64,000 nt of DNA from Cyclobacteriaceae bacterium. GTDB taxonomy: Bacteria > Bacteroidota > Bacteroidia > Cytophagales > Cyclobacteriaceae. Shown in pieces: positions 43,079 through 51,751 of this stretch. The notes beneath the pieces are model-generated. The model did no database searches and was not told the origin of the DNA. It saw nothing but the letters and a program-made list of their open reading frames with translations. Made by a program: the position numbers and the translations under genes. Position 1 is the stretch's first letter. Each line of letters starts with the position of its first letter. The DNA lies in the NCBI GenBank assembly GCA_028281285.1, contig JANQKF010000013.1:515151-579150 (forward strand), read 5' to 3'.

Positions 43079-44359
43079 TTAAAAGTTTTCCGCTAATCGA
43101 ATTCCTGTGAAGTGCCAACGCAAGTGCGGATGGAAGAAGTTCCTATACGAGGCTCGAATATGGTTTTTTGAGGTAGCAAATGACCCACCTCTCAAGACCA
43201 TTTGATTTATCATGAATTTACCGTTGTACTCACCAAGGGCCCCATCTTCTTTTTCATAATAGGGATAAGGTAGATAAGCACTGTTTGTCCATTCCCAAAC
43301 ATCACCGAAAAATTGCGTATGGTTGCCTTTCCTCGGCATTGGTCTGAAGTTTCTGGAATCAACAAAATTCGCCTCCTCCGGAATCTGTGGTTCATATTGA
43401 TTACAGGCCACTTCCCATTCGAATTCACTTAACAGACGTTTTCCTTTCCATCGTGCAAACGCATCAGCCTCATAAAAGTTAATGTGGGTTACGGGTTCAG
43501 AACGATTGACTTCTTCCAAACCAGATAGTGTGAAATGTTTCCACACCCCGTCTTGTTCAAGCCAATAAAATGGCGCTCGGACCTCCTCTCTATTGACCCA
43601 TTCCCAGCCTTCCATCAACCAATGTCTGAAATCCTTATATCCACCATCATTTATGAACTCCAGGTATTCACCGGCTGTGATTAGCCGATCCAGTACCTTA
43701 TATCTATGCAGAAATACTCGGTGTCTCCCTAACTCATTGTCGAAACAAAATTCATTTCCTGAATAACCAATTTCGTATGTGCCTTCAGCAATCTCCAGGT
43801 AATTTTCTTTCAAGTTTTCTGCTTTACCTGTAGGTGCACCACTTTTATAAACCGGAAAAAGAGGGTTGATGCCCAAAATGTGTTTAAGGTCATATACAAG
43901 GAGTTCCTGATGTTGTTGCTCGTGCTGAAGCCCTATGGTAAGGATATGTTGAACTCTATCCGAGATTTCATATTCACCTGAAAGCAATTGACTCATATGA
44001 TCATCAACATACTTCCGATAGGCCATCACTTCTTTAACCCACGGCCTTGACAAGAGACCTCTATTAGCTCGTTGCCATCGTTCTCCTTCATGTTCATAGT
44101 AGCTATTAAAAAGGAAGTGGTAGTCCTTATCAAATAGCTGATAATCATCAAGATGATCTTTCAAAACGAAATTTTCGAAAAACCAGGTCGTATGTCCCAG
44201 ATGCCACTTTGGTGGGCTGACATCGACTACTGGTTGGACTACGAAATCTTCAGGTTGCAGTGGTTCGCAGATTTCCACCGTAAGCTTTCGTACTTCCAAA
44301 AATTTGGTTAGCAATTCCCTGGTAACGCTGAGCGAAGTACTTCCTATGGTTGAGTTCAT
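43079..44359 (-). CDS. egtB: ergothioneine-type sulfoxide synthase EgtB
   Basis: The 426-residue iron enzyme joins hercynine to a thiol through a C-S bond. The DinB-like N-terminal domain has HLGHTTWFFENFVL and the metal motif HEQQHQE (HxxxHxE, about 147). The C-terminal FGE-sulfatase domain has VLRGGSFATSKNHIRASYRNFF and HFTGIRLAENF. No methyltransferase domain is fused, which speaks against OvoA. The thiol donor (cysteine or gamma-glutamylcysteine) cannot be read. The downstream gene is egtD. EgtC and EgtE homologues are not seen in the window. Confidence 0.94.
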   Translation of the reverse strand: MNSTIGSTSLSVTRELLTKFLEVRKLTVEICEPLQPEDFVVQPVVDVSPPKWHLGHTTWFFENFVLKDHLDDYQLFDKDYHFLFNSYYEHEGERWQRANRGLLSRPWVKEVMAYRKYVDDHMSQLLSGEYEISDRVQHILTIGLQHEQQHQELLVYDLKHILGINPLFPVYKSGAPTGKAENLKENYLEIAEGTYEIGYSGNEFCFDNELGRHRVFLHRYKVLDRLITAGEYLEFINDGGYKDFRHWLMEGWEWVNREEVRAPFYWLEQDGVWKHFTLSGLEEVNRSEPVTHINFYEADAFARWKGKRLLSEFEWEVACNQYEPQIPEEANFVDSRNFRPMPRKGNHTQFFGDVWEWTNSAYLPYPYYEKEDGALGEYNGKFMINQMVLRGGSFATSKNHIRASYRNFFHPHLRWHFTGIRLAENF

Positions 44360-44507
44360 TACTTTGGGCTTAGGTTCAGTCGCAATTAACTTCCTTAATT
44401 GTTAAACGACTTTTCAATTCAGGTCAATAAACAATCGATTTAGATCATCCATTTGGGACAATTTAAATGATCTTTTTTCAAGAACCGTGAAATAAGTGGA
44501 TTTGTTC

Positions 44508-44577
44508 CTAGCCGATTTCGATTACTAGGTCATCTGTTAACCGATGACTCACACATGGAAGGACATCCCCTTTTATG
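44508..44577 (-). pseudogene. 3' remnant of a second paaE-like gene
   Basis: On the reverse strand this stretch still encodes GDVLPCVSHRLTDDLVIEIG followed by TAG. The real paaE ends GYVLPCVSHPLTDDVVIEIG-stop. About 50 of the last 58 bases are alike in DNA, and the fourth Fe-S cysteine is preserved. No more of the gene remains upstream, because the FG-GAP gene begins at 44586. Confidence 0.8.
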
Positions 44578-44585
44578 GGTTGCTC

Positions 44586-46013
44586 TTAATCTGTACCTTC
44601 GCTGAGAATGATCCTCTTTAAATAAGTAGCTCCATTACTGATCAACCTGATCAGTTGTAAGCGCTCTGGACCATTCAAGTCCAGGGTCAGCAAGTCTTCC
44701 GTAACCCTTTCGATATGTTGGCTCACTTTTACCTGGCCTGCAAGGTTCAGAATTTCAATTTTCAAGGCGGAACCTTTAAAAGAACGAGTGTCTATAAAAA
44801 TCCTGCCAGCGGTTGGATTGGGATATACCTGAAATTGAATTTCGGGATCATCTGGTAAAGAGGTTACAGGATCACCGTCTCCCGGATACACCAACAATTC
44901 ATTGTTTTCGGCTAGAATCACAAGGTCTAGAATGCCATTGGCATCCAGGTCTGTTACCTTAACTTGCTCTCTCAGGTAGCCCAGTTTTTTTGGTAATTCA
45001 ATTTCTTGAACTCTTTCAAGTTCATTGAGTGTATGATCATATTGGAGAACAAAAAGTGAATCGGCATTGCTCAAATTGAGGTTATCTATTCTGGTAGCCA
45101 GCAAAAAATCATCCTGTCCATTCAAATTGGCTGCGACCAAGTTGCCAAGGGGAGCACCCTCTCTTTTGAAGAAAGGTTTCTGCTCAAAGTCACCATTGCC
45201 TATGCCCTTCCTGATAATCAGAGAGTCCTGGTAAGACACCACCAGATCGTCAAATCCATCCTGATCATAATCTGCATTGCTGATAGCATTGCCCCCGGGA
45301 ATGGTAAAAGGAGTACCGGGTATCAAGGGCATGATAGGGATGTAGTGAAAGTCGAAATCATCCACATCACGTTGCACATATGACACTACAAAACCATTCA
45401 TAGACCTGATGAGTATATCGTTTTTTCCATCATTATTGAGATCAGTGAGATATACTTCATTGTTAGTATGATCTCCTGCATCATGGAAAAAGGTTTCGTT
45501 CAGCCTACCTTGACCATCATTGATCCATACGTGAATGGCAATGGGTTGGCCTGAGCCATTACGTATCCCTACCACATCGGGATAAGGGTCATCGTTGATG
45601 AACCCAACGGTGAGCCCGGCACAATGCCCCCGTAAAGGATAGACTACGGGATCAGCGAATTGCCCTTCTGCTACACCCATGTAAATACTCACCCGGTTTG
45701 ACCAATAGCTGCCTACCACCAAATCTACCAAGCCATCCTGGTTCATATCGGCAGCAAGCGCTCCGGTACTTTCTATGCCATCGTCAAAATCATAAGGGTC
45801 ATGGAACAGGGAACCACCTTCCAAGCGCACAAAATCCACCTTGTCGAGTGTAGAGACAATTCTGGGCAGAGAACCGGGGGAATCAAAAATACTGAGGTAA
45901 CTGTAGCCTCTTTTTTCGTTGCTCAGTTGGACCGTTTGATAGGCGTCATAATGCACCTGTTGTGCATAAACCTGAACGCTAAACAGCAGGAGCAGCATTG
46001 AAATCTTTTTCAT
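44586..46013 (-). CDS. secreted FG-GAP/VCBS-repeat protein with T9SS sorting domain
   Basis: The 475-residue product has a signal peptide (SMLLLLFSVQVYAQ) when ATG 46013 is used; a longer in-frame start at 46076 would bury it. Calcium-loop-type FG-GAP repeats follow: DMNQDGLVDLVVGSYW, LNNDGKNDILIRS, DYDQDGFDDLVVSY and TDLDANGILDLVIL. The C-terminal sorting domain begins FQVYPNPTAGRIFID. Such propellers are surface or secreted binding proteins. It sits between egtB and paaE, behind a remnant of paaE's 3' end, which suggests that it arrived by an insertion or duplication event. Confidence 0.85.
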   Translation of the reverse strand: MKKISMLLLLFSVQVYAQQVHYDAYQTVQLSNEKRGYSYLSIFDSPGSLPRIVSTLDKVDFVRLEGGSLFHDPYDFDDGIESTGALAADMNQDGLVDLVVGSYWSNRVSIYMGVAEGQFADPVVYPLRGHCAGLTVGFINDDPYPDVVGIRNGSGQPIAIHVWINDGQGRLNETFFHDAGDHTNNEVYLTDLNNDGKNDILIRSMNGFVVSYVQRDVDDFDFHYIPIMPLIPGTPFTIPGGNAISNADYDQDGFDDLVVSYQDSLIIRKGIGNGDFEQKPFFKREGAPLGNLVAANLNGQDDFLLATRIDNLNLSNADSLFVLQYDHTLNELERVQEIELPKKLGYLREQVKVTDLDANGILDLVILAENNELLVYPGDGDPVTSLPDDPEIQFQVYPNPTAGRIFIDTRSFKGSALKIEILNLAGQVKVSQHIERVTEDLLTLDLNGPERLQLIRLISNGATYLKRIILSEGTD

Positions 46014-46117
46014 GGATTGACCTTGGGGTATTTGAGTTTTGGAAATAGACTCCATTCCTCCCGCAAAGGTTGGCACATGAAAGAAAATTAATTTGAAGAA
46101 TCGAGAAAATAATCGAA

Positions 46118-47230
46118 TTAACCGATTTCGATTACTACGTCATCTGTTAACGGATGACTCACACATGGTAGAACATACCCCTCTTCAATCTCCGCCTCAG
46201 AAAGCCCTTCGTCTTCGTCCATTTTAACCTTGCCGGAAATACACTTCCCTCGGCAAGCAGTGCACAAACCACTTTGACAGGAGAATGGGAGGTCGATATC
46301 TTCATCCAGACCCTTCTCAAGAATGGTCTCATCCGGCTCTACGGTAATTTTGTGTTCTTCATCATCGTAAATAATGGTCACTTCCCTTGAGATGATCTCT
46401 TCAGAATCACTCGTAGATTCAGAAGTTTTCGTATCCAGTGAAGCGGTGAAGCTCTCCTTATACACCCTGCTTTTGTCAATTCCGAGATTATCCAATGATT
46501 GGGTCACAACATCCATCATCGGGCCAGGCCCGCACATAAAGTATTCTGTTGAATCCGAAGACAATTGTGGAAGCACAGCAAGGGTTTCTTTGATGATTTG
46601 TTCTGTGAGGTAGCCCTCCGGACAATCCATCGATTCAGGCTTGTTCTCAAGAACGTGTTTCACCTCGAACCTTCCATGAAACTCTCCAAGCATTTCGTCC
46701 AAGGTCGACTTGAAAATGATTGAATTAATATTTCTATTGGCATAGATCAACGACACTTTGGAATTCGGTTCCTGATTCAAAGCCGATTTGGCGATTGACA
46801 TCAATGGTGTAATCCCACTACCACCACCGAAAAGCACTAAGTGCCGATGGTTATTTGAACTGAACTCAGTGGTGAAGTTTCCAATCGGCTCCATCAATTC
46901 AAGAGAGTCCCCTGATTTGACATTATCGTTCAAGAAGTTTGACATTAGGCCACCTTCTACCCTTTTTACCGTTACGGCCGGGTTGGGATCCACGAACGGA
47001 GAAGTACAAAGTGAATATGCCCGCCTTTCTTCTTTCCCGTTGATGTTGGCAATGACCGTAAAAAATTGACCCGATTTATATTGAATTTCCCCAGAGTCGG
47101 GATGTTCAAAATGAATGCTGATAGCGTCATTTGTTTCATTGATTACCTCTTTCACTTTCAACGTAACATATCCCGCCCCTCTTGATGAGCCTGAATTGCC
47201 TTCTTTCTTCTTGAATAACCCGAATGCCAT
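46118..47230 (-). CDS. paaE: PaaE-type NAD(P)H ferredoxin-oxidoreductase with 2Fe-2S domain
   Basis: The 370-residue electron-transfer protein has an FAD-binding domain (RRAYSLCTSP, about 66-75), an NAD(P) domain (LFGGGSGITPLMS; YFMCGPGPMMDVV) and a C-terminal plant-type ferredoxin domain. The latter has C-x4-C-x2-C in FSCQSGLCTACRGKC and the last cysteine in VLPCVSHP. It delivers electrons to the PaaA di-iron site. It lies on the strand opposite paaABCD and 5 kb away, under its own promoter element. A generic reductase role is possible, but the paa neighbourhood favours PaaE. Confidence 0.88.
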   Translation of the reverse strand: MAFGLFKKKEGNSGSSRGAGYVTLKVKEVINETNDAISIHFEHPDSGEIQYKSGQFFTVIANINGKEERRAYSLCTSPFVDPNPAVTVKRVEGGLMSNFLNDNVKSGDSLELMEPIGNFTTEFSSNNHRHLVLFGGGSGITPLMSIAKSALNQEPNSKVSLIYANRNINSIIFKSTLDEMLGEFHGRFEVKHVLENKPESMDCPEGYLTEQIIKETLAVLPQLSSDSTEYFMCGPGPMMDVVTQSLDNLGIDKSRVYKESFTASLDTKTSESTSDSEEIISREVTIIYDDEEHKITVEPDETILEKGLDEDIDLPFSCQSGLCTACRGKCISGKVKMDEDEGLSEAEIEEGYVLPCVSHPLTDDVVIEIG

Positions 47231-47323
47231 ACTCTTTTATCTAATTCCCTGTGGTTATAACCAAATAATCCAATGCGAGTTTCGACTCTTTACAACTTTT
47301 AATGCCCACCGAAAAACGCTGCG

Positions 47324-47331
47324 CAAAAGTA
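47324..47331 (-). promoter_or_regulatory. -7 promoter element of paaE
   Basis: On the reverse strand TACTTTTG matches TAnnTTTG, about 94 bases before the paaE ATG. The -33 region has TTC rather than TTG at about 20 bases. Moderate support only. Confidence 0.4.
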
Positions 47332-47421
47332 GTGATGAAAATCGAATATGTGAAGCCTTGTCAAAACAAAGCACCAATGTCAATACTTTGTAAAGGAGCA
47401 GGTTAGAACGTCCCAAATTCG

Positions 47422-47429
47422 TATCTTTG
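47422..47429 (+). promoter_or_regulatory. -7 promoter element of purB
   Basis: TATCTTTG fits TAnnTTTG and ends 23 bases before the purB ATG. The -33 partner is weak (GTTAG about 20 bases upstream). Confidence 0.45.
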
Positions 47430-47452
47430 CGCTTTCTTATTTTCGAGCATTT

Positions 47453-48796
47453 ATGGATTTAAACGCGCTTACAGCCATTTCTCCGGTAGACGGCAGATAC
47501 AGAAAAGTTACCAAACAGCTAGGAGCATATTTTTCTGAATTTGCTCTGATTAAATACAGGGTCGAAGTGGAAATTGAATATTTCATAGCCCTTTGTGAAA
47601 AACCAATTGATCAATTGGCCGAAATAGACCCAAATACCTTTCCCAAACTTCGCGCTATCTATAATGACTTTTCGGAATCGGATGCGAATTCGATCAAAGA
47701 AATTGAGAGAACCACAAATCATGATGTGAAGGCAGTCGAATACTTCATTAAGGAAAAATTTGACCTTTTAGGCCTTTCCTCCTACAAGGAGTTTATTCAT
47801 TTTGGTCTTACATCGCAGGACATCAATAATACTTCGGTTCCATTGTCCTTAAAAAGAGGCCTACACGAAGTAGTTGAACCATTGTTGATCAATGTTAACA
47901 ATTTGATTAAAGAAATGGGGAAAGAATGGGAATCGATTCCCATGTTGGCCAAAACTCATGGACAGCCCGCCTCTCCTACTCGACTGGGAAAAGAAATGGA
48001 CGTTTTCAGCCAACGAATTGATGAACAGCTGGCGTTATTAGGGGATGTTCCATTTGCCGCTAAATTCGGTGGAGCCACGGGAAACTTCAACGCGCATCAT
48101 GTTGCCTATCCACATGAAAATTGGGTTGAATTTGGAAATGAATTCGTAAGTGAATATCTGGGACTAAAGCGCAGTCATCCCACTACCCAAATTGAGCATT
48201 ACGATCATTTGGCGGCACTGTTTGATAACCTCAAACGAATCAACACAATACTCATTGACTTTGCCAGGGACATTTGGCAATACGTTTCGATGAACTATTT
48301 CAAACAAAAAATCAAAGAAGGAGAAGTAGGTTCTTCAGCTATGCCACATAAGGTAAATCCGATTGACTTTGAAAATGCAGAAGGCAATTTAGGAATGGCC
48401 AACGCAATCTTCGAACATCTATCCGCAAAGCTACCTATATCAAGACTTCAGCGAGACCTTACAGATTCTACAGTACTTAGAAATGTAGGTGTCCCTCTTG
48501 CTCACATGACCATAGCATTGGCGTCACTTGAGAAAGGCATAAATAAACTTGAGTTGAACCAGCAAGCAATTGATGCCGATTTAGAAAATAATTGGGCGGT
48601 TGTTGCAGAGGCTATTCAAACCGTACTTCGAAGAGAAGGTTACCCTAAGCCATATGAAGCCTTGAAAGGTCTCACAAGGACCAATGAGCGCATAACGGCT
48701 GACTCTATCAGAGAATTTATCAATACTCTTGAAGTATCCGATGACATCAAAAGAGAGTTAAGCGCAATAAGCCCATTCAATTACACAGGGCAATAA
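47453..48796 (+). CDS. purB: adenylosuccinate lyase
   Basis: This 447-residue homotetrameric enzyme of purine synthesis cleaves SAICAR and adenylosuccinate to release fumarate. ISPVDGRYRK at the N-terminus, TTNHDVKAVEYFI, HFGLTSQDINNTS, AKTHGQPASPT and the fumarase/aspartase signature GSSAMPHKVNP (about 290) are all present. The length is that of the E. coli-like form. It converges on the TolC operon through a shared terminator. Confidence 0.98.
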   Translation: MDLNALTAISPVDGRYRKVTKQLGAYFSEFALIKYRVEVEIEYFIALCEKPIDQLAEIDPNTFPKLRAIYNDFSESDANSIKEIERTTNHDVKAVEYFIKEKFDLLGLSSYKEFIHFGLTSQDINNTSVPLSLKRGLHEVVEPLLINVNNLIKEMGKEWESIPMLAKTHGQPASPTRLGKEMDVFSQRIDEQLALLGDVPFAAKFGGATGNFNAHHVAYPHENWVEFGNEFVSEYLGLKRSHPTTQIEHYDHLAALFDNLKRINTILIDFARDIWQYVSMNYFKQKIKEGEVGSSAMPHKVNPIDFENAEGNLGMANAIFEHLSAKLPISRLQRDLTDSTVLRNVGVPLAHMTIALASLEKGINKLELNQQAIDADLENNWAVVAEAIQTVLRREGYPKPYEALKGLTRTNERITADSIREFINTLEVSDDIKRELSAISPFNYTGQ

Positions 48797-48798
48797 AA

Positions 48799-48816
48799 AA
48801 GCCCCTTTCGGGGCTT
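48799..48816. terminator. bidirectional terminator between purB and the TolC gene
   Basis: AAGCCCC and GGGGCTT enclose a 4-base TTTC loop. On the reverse strand a run of six Us follows, so it is a strong terminator for the efflux operon. On the forward strand the U-run is interrupted. Confidence 0.88.
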
Positions 48817-48819
48817 ATT

Positions 48820-50340
48820 CTATTTTTGTTTCTTTTCAACCATAGAATCTGATTTGGGATCATATTCCAACAAAGGGTTGTACAGCAGAGTATTTTCTTT
48901 GAAGTCATATAGAGTCAGCGTTCTCAATTCATAATAGGCATCCCAATATTGCTGAAGTGCACTAATATAATTTCTTACAGCCGAGTCCTTTGTTTCTCTG
49001 GCATTATTCAAATCCAGAATTCCAACTTTACCCGCCAGATATCTACCATTTGTAATTTCGAAACTTTTCAATGCTATTTCTTGCCTTTTCTCAGCAATAG
49101 CAATTTGATTGATGATCTGACCAAAGTTTCTAACGGCATTTGTGATCTCTTGCTCAAAAGTGATCTCTTCTTGCTCAATGTTGAATTCTGTCAGTCGCTG
49201 AGATTCTCTAGCGGAGTTCATTCTCGCTCGGTTTCTTCCACCATCCAAGATTGGTAATGCAAAATTTAGCCTCACAGTTGAACCTGCGGCAAGGGTTTCC
49301 CCATCATACACTCCGCTCAAACCTCCTGTTTGTGGGCTTACATAGCCAAAAGATGCGCTTAAAGTTGCATTAAACCTTCTCGCTCGTGCATCGGCCACTG
49401 ATCGTTCGGCATTGTATCTCCGCACCCTGAAATCCAGGTATTCAGCCCGATTATCTTTTGCATACTTGAGTGCCACTTCGGGATCGATCGTGAATGAAGG
49501 TGCTTCGCTTGGCGGGACTAGTTCCAGTTCAACATCATCAGTCAATCCAATGAAATTTCTTAAATCTAACGATCTGGTCTGCAAATCAAGTCGAGCTTGT
49601 TGAGCATTACTTTGGTCAGTAATCAAGTTCAATTCCGTTTGCAATAGAGCGTCTTCGGTTGTAGTACCAATGTTGTACCTTCCTTGTTCAATCTTATTAA
49701 TCGTATCACTGGACGCTTCATTCTGCACGGCAATCTCAAGATCCTTTTGAACTACTAATAGTTGAAAGAAACGTCTGGCAGCTTCTCGTGAAGTTTCTTC
49801 CAGATCTTGTACGTATGTACGTTTAGATTTCTCGTACTCCAACGGCTCGATCAATCGGTCCCACTTAAAGGGGTTAAGGTTGAATAACGGTTGAGTAATC
49901 GTCAAACCTACCGGATCACCTTGATATAGGGTTCGACCTTCCCCTTCAATCAAATAGTTGTCAAACCTTGAAATATTAGTCTCGAATGAGACAGTAGTAT
50001 TGGTCCATGGAAGCACCTGTTCCAGGCCCAAACTTAAATCCATAGTATTTTGATTTACATTTCTGAATCTAACGGTACCATCTTCCTGAATGGTAGGAAT
50101 GGCTCTGTTCACGAAGCTTGGAACGGTACCTCTCAAAAGCAATTGTGGCTTCAACTGAGATTTGTACACTTGATAGTTCCAATAATCAAAAGTTCGGAGT
50201 GTTTCTGCACGTCTGGCGCTTCTGGAGTTCTTTTGAGCCAGATCAATAACTTCCTCTAATGTCAGAACTCTTTTCTCTTGTGAGAATCCTGTTCCGACAG
50301 TTAAAAAAATAACCAGGAATGATAAAATTAACTTTTTCAT
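48820..50340 (-). CDS. TolC-family outer-membrane efflux protein
   Basis: The 506-residue protein has a signal peptide (MKKLILSFLVIFLTVGTGFSQ) and two repeated outer-membrane-factor halves with long coiled-coil helices. An example is SRAARRFFQLLVVQKDLEIAVQNEASSDTINKIEQ, of which REAARRFFQLLVVQKDLEIA is typical. LPILDGGRNRARMNSARE and the C-terminal ALQQYWDAYYELRTLTLYDF also fit. It is last in the reverse operon with an adaptor and a MacB-type permease, and supplies the outer-membrane channel. Confidence 0.93.
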   Translation of the reverse strand: MKKLILSFLVIFLTVGTGFSQEKRVLTLEEVIDLAQKNSRSARRAETLRTFDYWNYQVYKSQLKPQLLLRGTVPSFVNRAIPTIQEDGTVRFRNVNQNTMDLSLGLEQVLPWTNTTVSFETNISRFDNYLIEGEGRTLYQGDPVGLTITQPLFNLNPFKWDRLIEPLEYEKSKRTYVQDLEETSREAARRFFQLLVVQKDLEIAVQNEASSDTINKIEQGRYNIGTTTEDALLQTELNLITDQSNAQQARLDLQTRSLDLRNFIGLTDDVELELVPPSEAPSFTIDPEVALKYAKDNRAEYLDFRVRRYNAERSVADARARRFNATLSASFGYVSPQTGGLSGVYDGETLAAGSTVRLNFALPILDGGRNRARMNSARESQRLTEFNIEQEEITFEQEITNAVRNFGQIINQIAIAEKRQEIALKSFEITNGRYLAGKVGILDLNNARETKDSAVRNYISALQQYWDAYYELRTLTLYDFKENTLLYNPLLEYDPKSDSMVEKKQK

Positions 50341-50357
50341 GTATTTGAGTTTTGAGC

Positions 50358-51734
50358 TTATTCGTGTCTTAAGGAGGTAATTGGGTCTTGACTGGCTGCT
50401 CTACGAGCGGGCGTGATTCCAAACACAAGTCCAACGGTAGCCGCGACTCCAAATGAAATTACCACCGACCAAAAACTAATTGTTGTGGGGAACTCTGCAA
50501 TATTCGCCACTGCATAGGCAAGTCCAATTCCCAGTATTACACCTACAAGACCTCCTGTAATTGAGATCATTACAGCTTCAAAGAGAAATTGAAAGACAAT
50601 ATCACTCTTCTTCGCCCCTATCGAAAGTCTTAAACCAATCTCCTTGATCCTCTCCATAACAGAGGCCAGCATAATATTCATGATTCCAATTCCTCCCACC
50701 AGAAGAGATATTGCCGCAATTGCCGCTAAAACAATATTGAAAATATTCTGGGTTCGTTGTTGTTGCTTAAGAAGCAATTCGGGAATTGTAATTTCGTAAT
50801 CAACCACTCCAAAATGCCTTCTTTCCAGCATCCTGGAAACTACCTCGGCTGTTGGGTTTAGCTTGTCAGACTCACCCACCTGGATAACCAAGCGATCAAT
50901 TTGATGGTAATTGGTAGGTCCCGATTCGTCATCATCACCACTCGATCCTGCAATTCTAATTCCTCCTCCTCTCCCAAAGGAAATGAACGATCCTCCGAAA
51001 CTTTTCTTTAAGCCCGAACCGGTAACTAAATCCCTATTAATATATCGTATTAGGACAGTCTGGACGGGAGTGTAGACATCCATATTATAGTCTCTTATTC
51101 CGAGATTGGAAATCGCTTTATCGGAAATATACCTTTCCTTTAACACTCCGATGACTTGAAGCCATTGGCTTCCTACTTTGATCCGTTTTCCAATGGGGTT
51201 TTCCTGAGCAAAGAATTTTGACTGAATTCCTTTGCCAATAATGCATACAGGAGCACCAACATTCAATTGTTGCGCTGAAAACATCTTCCCCTCGCTCAAC
51301 TCGAAATTGGCCACTTCAAAATAGGAAGGCTCAACACCAACCAGCTTTGATGATCTTCTAATCCCGTTTTTAATAATGTAGGTTTCCAATAATATTTCCG
51401 GGCTCAGTTTCTGAATGCCTGGAATGTTATTTCTAATACTCTCAACATCCAGAAGCTTCAGACCTGGAGAAAATTTTCCTTTGTCCTCTTCCTCTGCTTC
51501 TCCCAACTGCTGCTCCACTTGCTCAACTATAGGTTCAACAATGATATTGTTTACACCTACTAATTCAATTTGCTCTAAAATCTCTTGTTGCGCTCCATTG
51601 CCAATTGCAAGCATTGCAATAACAGCCGCAACACCAAAAATGATACCGAGTGCCGTAAGCAGTGATCTGACCTGATTGGCCAAAACCGCTTCAATGGCGA
51701 TATAAAAATTTGAAATTAAGTTCTTCTTATCCAT
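50358..51734 (-). CDS. MacB/LolC-type ABC transporter permease
   Basis: The 458-residue permease has an N-terminal membrane helix (ALGIIFGVAAVIAMLAIGNGA), a large MacB_PCD periplasmic domain, and a C-terminal FtsX block with three helices. That block contains LLVGGIGIMNIMLASVMERIKEIGLRLSIGA, here quoted in parts as GGIGIMNIMLASVMERIKEI and GLRLSIGAKK. MacB-like permeases move substrates outward with a mechanotransmission mechanism. No ATP-binding cassette is in this protein or next to it, so the ATPase must be encoded elsewhere. It lies 17 bases from both neighbours. Confidence 0.92.
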   Translation of the reverse strand: MDKKNLISNFYIAIEAVLANQVRSLLTALGIIFGVAAVIAMLAIGNGAQQEILEQIELVGVNNIIVEPIVEQVEQQLGEAEEEDKGKFSPGLKLLDVESIRNNIPGIQKLSPEILLETYIIKNGIRRSSKLVGVEPSYFEVANFELSEGKMFSAQQLNVGAPVCIIGKGIQSKFFAQENPIGKRIKVGSQWLQVIGVLKERYISDKAISNLGIRDYNMDVYTPVQTVLIRYINRDLVTGSGLKKSFGGSFISFGRGGGIRIAGSSGDDDESGPTNYHQIDRLVIQVGESDKLNPTAEVVSRMLERRHFGVVDYEITIPELLLKQQQRTQNIFNIVLAAIAAISLLVGGIGIMNIMLASVMERIKEIGLRLSIGAKKSDIVFQFLFEAVMISITGGLVGVILGIGLAYAVANIAEFPTTISFWSVVISFGVAATVGLVFGITPARRAASQDPITSLRHE

Positions 51735-51751
51735 GGTATGGAAGGGATGAC

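Noticed and set aside
43079..44359. Ovothiol synthase OvoA
   Set aside because: OvoA has a fused C-terminal methyltransferase; here the protein ends after the FGE-sulfatase domain and egtD is adjacent.
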